A DNA stretch of 64,000 bases from Sphingomonas sp. (lineage in GTDB: Bacteria; Pseudomonadota; Alphaproteobacteria; Sphingomonadales; Sphingomonadaceae), in NCBI RefSeq assembly GCF_026460985.1, contig NZ_JAPKNM010000067.1, positions 62,001 to 126,000 of the forward strand, read 5' to 3'. Of the stretch, positions 60,849-64,000 are shown piece after piece. Numbering within the stretch: the stretch's first letter is position 1; each line of letters starts with the position of its first letter. Position numbers and translations under genes: made by a program. The notes below the pieces were generated by a model, which was not told where the DNA came from, did not search any database, and worked only from the letters and a program-made list of their open reading frames with translations.

Positions 60849-62624
60849 TCAGGCGGTGCGGGTCGGCCGGATCAGCCAGAAGGCGAGCAGCATCGGCGGG
60901 CCGAGCGCGAGCGTGGCGAGCGTCCAGGCGGCACCGGGACGAAGGCCGAGTTGTCGTCGCCTCGCCAGCAATGCCGCGCCGGCAGCCGAGAGCAAGGCGA
61001 GCAGCCCGGCGGCGATCCAGATCGAGAGGGGTATCCTCACCGGCTCGCGCTCAGCCATCGGCACCGCGCCGCCCCCGGCATTCTCGGCCAGGTCGCGCGC
61101 GACATTCAGTGCCGGCGAGATCCAATAAGGTGCGAAGCGCGTGACGAAGGGGAAGTCGGGCGTCAGCGGTCGCCCTGAGACAAGCTGGCCCGGGCCCACG
61201 CCCTTCACCTGGACGACCTGCTGCCAGGCGTTGGCGGGCCCGTCGACGCCGCCCCGCGCATAAGTGAACGAGACCAGATAGCCGTCGAGCAGCTCGATCA
61301 GGTCGAGGCGCATCAGCCCACCCACCGGCGCGGGCAGCGGCACCGTGGCGAGCGGGGCGTCGCTCCCCGCGTTCCCGTCGAGCACGCGCGCGTCGTAGAG
61401 GCGCAGCGCGCGGTTGCTCGTCACGGCGAGCGTGGTGCCGACCATCGACGGCGGCGCGACGATCGTCTCGCCCGCGGGCAGGCGGATGCGGCGGTGGATC
61501 GCGCCGTCGTCCGTGTCGAAGGCGAACAGACTGCCCCCGGCGATCAGGCGGCCGCCGTCGATCGGCAGCGGCGGCGCCTCGAACCCGCCGTCGACCCCCA
61601 GCGTACCGAGCGCGGCACCGTCGCTCAGGCGGACGCCGTGGAAGCGCATGTCGTCGTGGCTGAAGGTCCAGCGCGCGCCGCGGCGCTCGTCGTCGAACTC
61701 CATCGGCGCGGCATTGGTCAGCTCGCCGCGCACCGGAAGCCATTTGATCGTCGGCGTCACTCCGAACACTTCGGACAGGCGAACCTGCTCGCGCCAGATG
61801 CGTGCCTGGTCGTCCTGCCGGCCCGCCAGCCCGGCCTCCATCAGCACCGCGCCGTCGGCACGGGTCGCCTCGGTCACGCCGCCGCGGGGCGGCATGCCGT
61901 TGAGCGGATGGGTGCCGGTGGCGATCCACAGGGTCTGGAAGACGAGGTCCCCGGCGACGACGAGCAGCAGATACGCCCCCATCGCCGCCGCGATCGCAGT
62001 GCCGCCAAGCCCCGCGACGGTGCGCGGCGGCTCGGCGAGATCCGGCTTGAAGACGCTCGCCACCAGCAGCGCGAGCAGGACGAGGACTCCCGCCTGCACC
62101 GCGACCGCGGCCCAGCCGACGGCCATGCTCACCGTGGGCAGCAGCGCCGGGATCAGCACCAGCCAGCCATAGCGCCGCGGGCTGAGCGCCGCATAGATAC
62201 CGCCCATCAGGCCGGTCAGCGCGATCAGCAGGCCCGAGAACCCGAGCAGCCAGTGCCGCGTGTCGACGAAGCGGCTGCCGATCAGGTCGTGGCCGACGAG
62301 CAGCAGCGCGATCGGGACCAGCACGGCCGCCGCGAGCATCGTCGCGCTTCCGCCGGCGACCGCGACGAGCACGTGGCGCGGCGAGAGCGGCCGGTGGAGC
62401 AAAGCGATCCACTGGTTGATCCGCGCATAGCTGCCCGCCTGGAAGAGCCCGAGCAGGACCCCCGCCCCGGCATAGATGGCGGCGACCAGCTCATAGATCA
62501 TCGCCGGCTGCTGCAGCGGATCGACCACCCGGTCGAAGAACAGCAACGTGCCGGCATGCAACGCGCCGGCGCCGAGCGCCCACCAGCGGAACCGCCGGCA
62601 TTCGGCCTTGTAGAGTTCGAACAT
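60849..62624 (-). CDS. ABC-2-like membrane subunit with large extracytoplasmic domain
   Basis: The protein has 591 residues. About six membrane helices fill residues 15-240 (for example ALLLVGHDLIGS, LIALTGLMGGIYAAL, VLIPALLPTVSMAVG). A water-soluble region of about 280 residues follows with beta-propeller-like repeats (FEAPPLPIDGGRLIAGGSLF, TIVAPPSMVGTTLAVTSNRA), and two helices close the chain (IWIAAGLLALLSAAGAALL, TLATLALGPPMLLAFWLI). It pairs with the ATPase encoded just upstream. I cannot name the substrate; YtrA-type GntR operons usually encode transporters for peptide antibiotics or envelope stress. Confidence 0.7.
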   Translation of the reverse strand: MFELYKAECRRFRWWALGAGALHAGTLLFFDRVVDPLQQPAMIYELVAAIYAGAGVLLGLFQAGSYARINQWIALLHRPLSPRHVLVAVAGGSATMLAAAVLVPIALLLVGHDLIGSRFVDTRHWLLGFSGLLIALTGLMGGIYAALSPRRYGWLVLIPALLPTVSMAVGWAAVAVQAGVLVLLALLVASVFKPDLAEPPRTVAGLGGTAIAAAMGAYLLLVVAGDLVFQTLWIATGTHPLNGMPPRGGVTEATRADGAVLMEAGLAGRQDDQARIWREQVRLSEVFGVTPTIKWLPVRGELTNAAPMEFDDERRGARWTFSHDDMRFHGVRLSDGAALGTLGVDGGFEAPPLPIDGGRLIAGGSLFAFDTDDGAIHRRIRLPAGETIVAPPSMVGTTLAVTSNRALRLYDARVLDGNAGSDAPLATVPLPAPVGGLMRLDLIELLDGYLVSFTYARGGVDGPANAWQQVVQVKGVGPGQLVSGRPLTPDFPFVTRFAPYWISPALNVARDLAENAGGGAVPMAEREPVRIPLSIWIAAGLLALLSAAGAALLARRRQLGLRPGAAWTLATLALGPPMLLAFWLIRPTRTA

Positions 62625-62635
62625 TCTGGATCCCT

Positions 62636-63550
62636 TCAGGCCGCTGGGCCGGCGTGATTACGCGTCAAGAAGGCGTCGACCGCGCGGTCGAGCGGGACGG
62701 GCATGGTCTGGACGGAAGTCGCGCCATGGCCGCGCAGGAAATCGGCGAAGCCGGGTTCGGCGTCGAGCATCGTATAGTGATGGACACCGTCGATCTTCCG
62801 ATGCTGGAGCAGCCCCGGCATTGCATCGGGCGCCGGGCCCTTGAACGGCACGTTGGCGACCCACTGGCTGATCCGCTCGCAGAAATCGTCCGGCGCGGAG
62901 AAATTGCGCAAGCTGCCGCGCTCGAGCACCACCAACGTGTCGGCGAGCCGCTCGACCTCCTCGATCTGGTGCGAGCAATAGATGACCGTGCGGTCGTCCG
63001 CGCTCGCCCCCTCGATCAGCGCGTCGAGCAACCGCCGGCGCGCGACCACGTCGAGCCCGAGCGTGGGTTCGTCGAGGATCAGCAGCTCCGGTGCCTGGCC
63101 GAGCGCGAGCGCGAGGTTGAACCCCGCGCGCTCGCCGCGCGACAATTGGCCGATGCGTTGGCTGGGCAAAAGGTCGAAGCTGGCGATGACCGTATCGAAG
63201 GCGCGCGCGTCCCAGCGATCGGCATAGAGCCGCCGCTGCATCTCGAGCACCGCCGAGACGGTCGCCCAGCCGGGCAGGCTATGCTCTTCGTTGACGAAGC
63301 CGACCCGGCGGCGGTCCTCCGGCGTGAGCGCGGCCGAGGGCCGCCCCAGCACGAACGCTTCGCCGCTGCTGGGCGAAAGGAAGCCGAGCAGGATGCGGAA
63401 CAGCGTCGACTTGCCCGCGCCATTGGCGCCGACGATCGCGTGGATACCGCCGCGCGGCAGCGCGAGATCGAGATTGTCGAGCGCGTGCTTGCGGCCGTGG
63501 AGGCGGGTCAGCCCGCGCGTTTCGATGGCGAGATCGGGCATCGCGGTCAT
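62636..63550 (-). CDS. ABC transporter ATP-binding protein
   Basis: The protein has 304 residues. Walker A is GANGAGKST, the Q loop FVNEEHSLPGW, the signature appears as LSRGERAGFNLALAL (SRGER for SGGQ), Walker B LLILDEPTLGLD and the switch YCSHQIEEV. The C-terminal 90 residues are an extra domain (LLQHRKIDGVHHYTMLDAEP) like those of CcmA/YtrB-type exporters. The start overlaps the GntR stop by four bases, and the end is 11 bp before the membrane subunit. Confidence 0.9.
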   Translation of the reverse strand: MTAMPDLAIETRGLTRLHGRKHALDNLDLALPRGGIHAIVGANGAGKSTLFRILLGFLSPSSGEAFVLGRPSAALTPEDRRRVGFVNEEHSLPGWATVSAVLEMQRRLYADRWDARAFDTVIASFDLLPSQRIGQLSRGERAGFNLALALGQAPELLILDEPTLGLDVVARRRLLDALIEGASADDRTVIYCSHQIEEVERLADTLVVLERGSLRNFSAPDDFCERISQWVANVPFKGPAPDAMPGLLQHRKIDGVHHYTMLDAEPGFADFLRGHGATSVQTMPVPLDRAVDAFLTRNHAGPAA

Positions 63551-63957
63551 GCCGACTTGGCCAGGGTCAGCGCGTCGAGCGCGTCGGCCACGGCCGCGAC
63601 CGCTTCGTCCGCCGGATAGCGGATGGCGATCACTTCGCCGACGAAGCGGTCGACCGCCTCGCCCAGGCGCCGCTCGCGCTCGGCGGCGCTCAATTGGTCG
63701 CGGCGGACCGCGACGAACAGCCCGAGGCCGGCGCGCGATTCGAGCCAGCCCTCGGCGGTGAGCTGGGCATAGGATTTGCTCACCGTGTTCGGATTGACGC
63801 CGAGCTGCTGCGCAAGCCCGCGCACGCTCGGCAGCTTGTCGCCGACCGAAAGATCGCCGGTCGAGACCTGGCGCCGGATCGCATCGACGATCTGGTGCGC
63901 GATCGACCGGGAATCCCCGGTGGCGATCGCAATGGCAAGGGGCACTGTGCGACTCAT
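63547..63957 (-). CDS. GntR-family regulator, YtrA type
   Basis: The protein has 136 residues, short as in the YtrA subfamily. The winged helix (IAHQIVDAIRRQVSTGDLSVGDKLPSVRGLAQQ in parts, then LGVNPNTVSKSYAQLTAEGWL) is at about 18-85, and a short dimerisation tail of about 50 residues has no ligand domain. YtrA proteins usually repress their own ABC-transporter operon. Its gene is the first of the operon and a 25-bp inverted repeat lies just upstream, which is probably its operator. The plus end of the window cuts off anything beyond 64000. Confidence 0.9.
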   Translation of the reverse strand: MSRTVPLAIAIATGDSRSIAHQIVDAIRRQVSTGDLSVGDKLPSVRGLAQQLGVNPNTVSKSYAQLTAEGWLESRAGLGLFVAVRRDQLSAAERERRLGEAVDRFVGEVIAIRYPADEAVAAVADALDALTLAKSA

Positions 63958-63966
63958 CGAACCTCC

Positions 63967-63991
63967 ACTGAACTATGACACATAGTACAGT
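63967..63991. promoter_or_regulatory. 25-bp inverted repeat upstream of the GntR gene
   Basis: ACTgaaCTATG and CATAGtacAGT flank the centre ACA; only one position of each arm fails to pair. It lies 9 bp before the GntR start, where the -10 or transcription start would be. YtrA-type regulators bind such CTATG/CATAG palindromes in their own promoters. Confidence 0.6.
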
Positions 63992-64000
63992 TGGACGGCC

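Overview
The window is high-GC DNA from an alphaproteobacterium, most likely a sphingomonad (Sphingomonas or a close relative). The signs are four intact TonB-dependent receptors, a CysB-CysTWA sulfate locus ending in an alginate-export-type porin, FecI/FecR regulation, many ATGA, GTGA or TTGA gene overlaps, and a short palindromic repeat family. No rRNA, tRNA, CRISPR array, transposase or phage gene was seen. The layout is that of a chromosome built from adjacent accessory islands.

Layout. 1-4427: the tail of a membrane protein, then an operon encoding a rhodanese-SMP-30 fusion, a DUF6152-type protein and two related secreted proteins of unknown function. 4624-14549: a sulfur island with cysB, a membrane-anchored winged-helix regulator, a TonB receptor, an alginate-export-type porin and the sulfate ABC importer (sbp-cysT-cysW-cysA). 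14879-21635: periplasmic trehalase flanked by two large TonB receptors. 21856-23861: a WHH-type nuclease toxin with a SUKH immunity protein. 24022-27722: a CYTH-CHAD protein, a Cys-nucleophile alpha/beta hydrolase and a divergent LysR regulator. 27771-36368: a metal island with copA-copB, a CnrYXH-like sigma/anti-sigma/sensor operon, a copper P-type ATPase with a CueR-type regulator, and copC-copD. 36446-47408: a six-gene fatty-acid or acyl-CoA degradation operon (acyl-CoA dehydrogenase, FabG4-like reductase, MaoC hydratase, thiolase, acyl-CoA ligase, ketosteroid-dehydrogenase-like flavoprotein), a small PraB-like secreted protein and a TetR regulator. 47679-57998: a DUF2147 protein, a very large STN-domain TonB receptor, and a divergent operon for a split MacB-type ABC exporter, TolC and HlyD partners, and FecI/FecR. 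58008-63957: an operon running GntR (YtrA type), ABC ATPase, ABC membrane subunit, secreted S9 peptidase and a secreted protein of unknown function.

How the genes work together. The receptors bring ligands across the outer membrane and the nearby ABC systems or hydrolases process them. Control is local. Two promoters with 19-bp spacers and the same 13-bp palindrome tie copAB and the copper ATPase to the CueR-type protein. A FecIR pair probably couples the STN receptor to the MacB-like exporter, much as FpvA, FpvIR and PvdRT-OpmQ are arranged for pyoverdine. Perfect or near-perfect inverted repeats mark candidate operators at 751-773, 7115-7132, 45807-45828 and 63967-63991.

Most notable. The periplasmic sensor at 31175-31612 keeps all five CnrX nickel/cobalt ligands, each at a constant offset of three residues, although it sits among copper genes. 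Also notable are the toxin-immunity pair, the STN receptor/exporter/FecIR island, and three copies of a 141-bp palindromic repeat, one of them abutting a truncated REP-like hairpin pair. All assignments are from reading the sequence; no database search was run.
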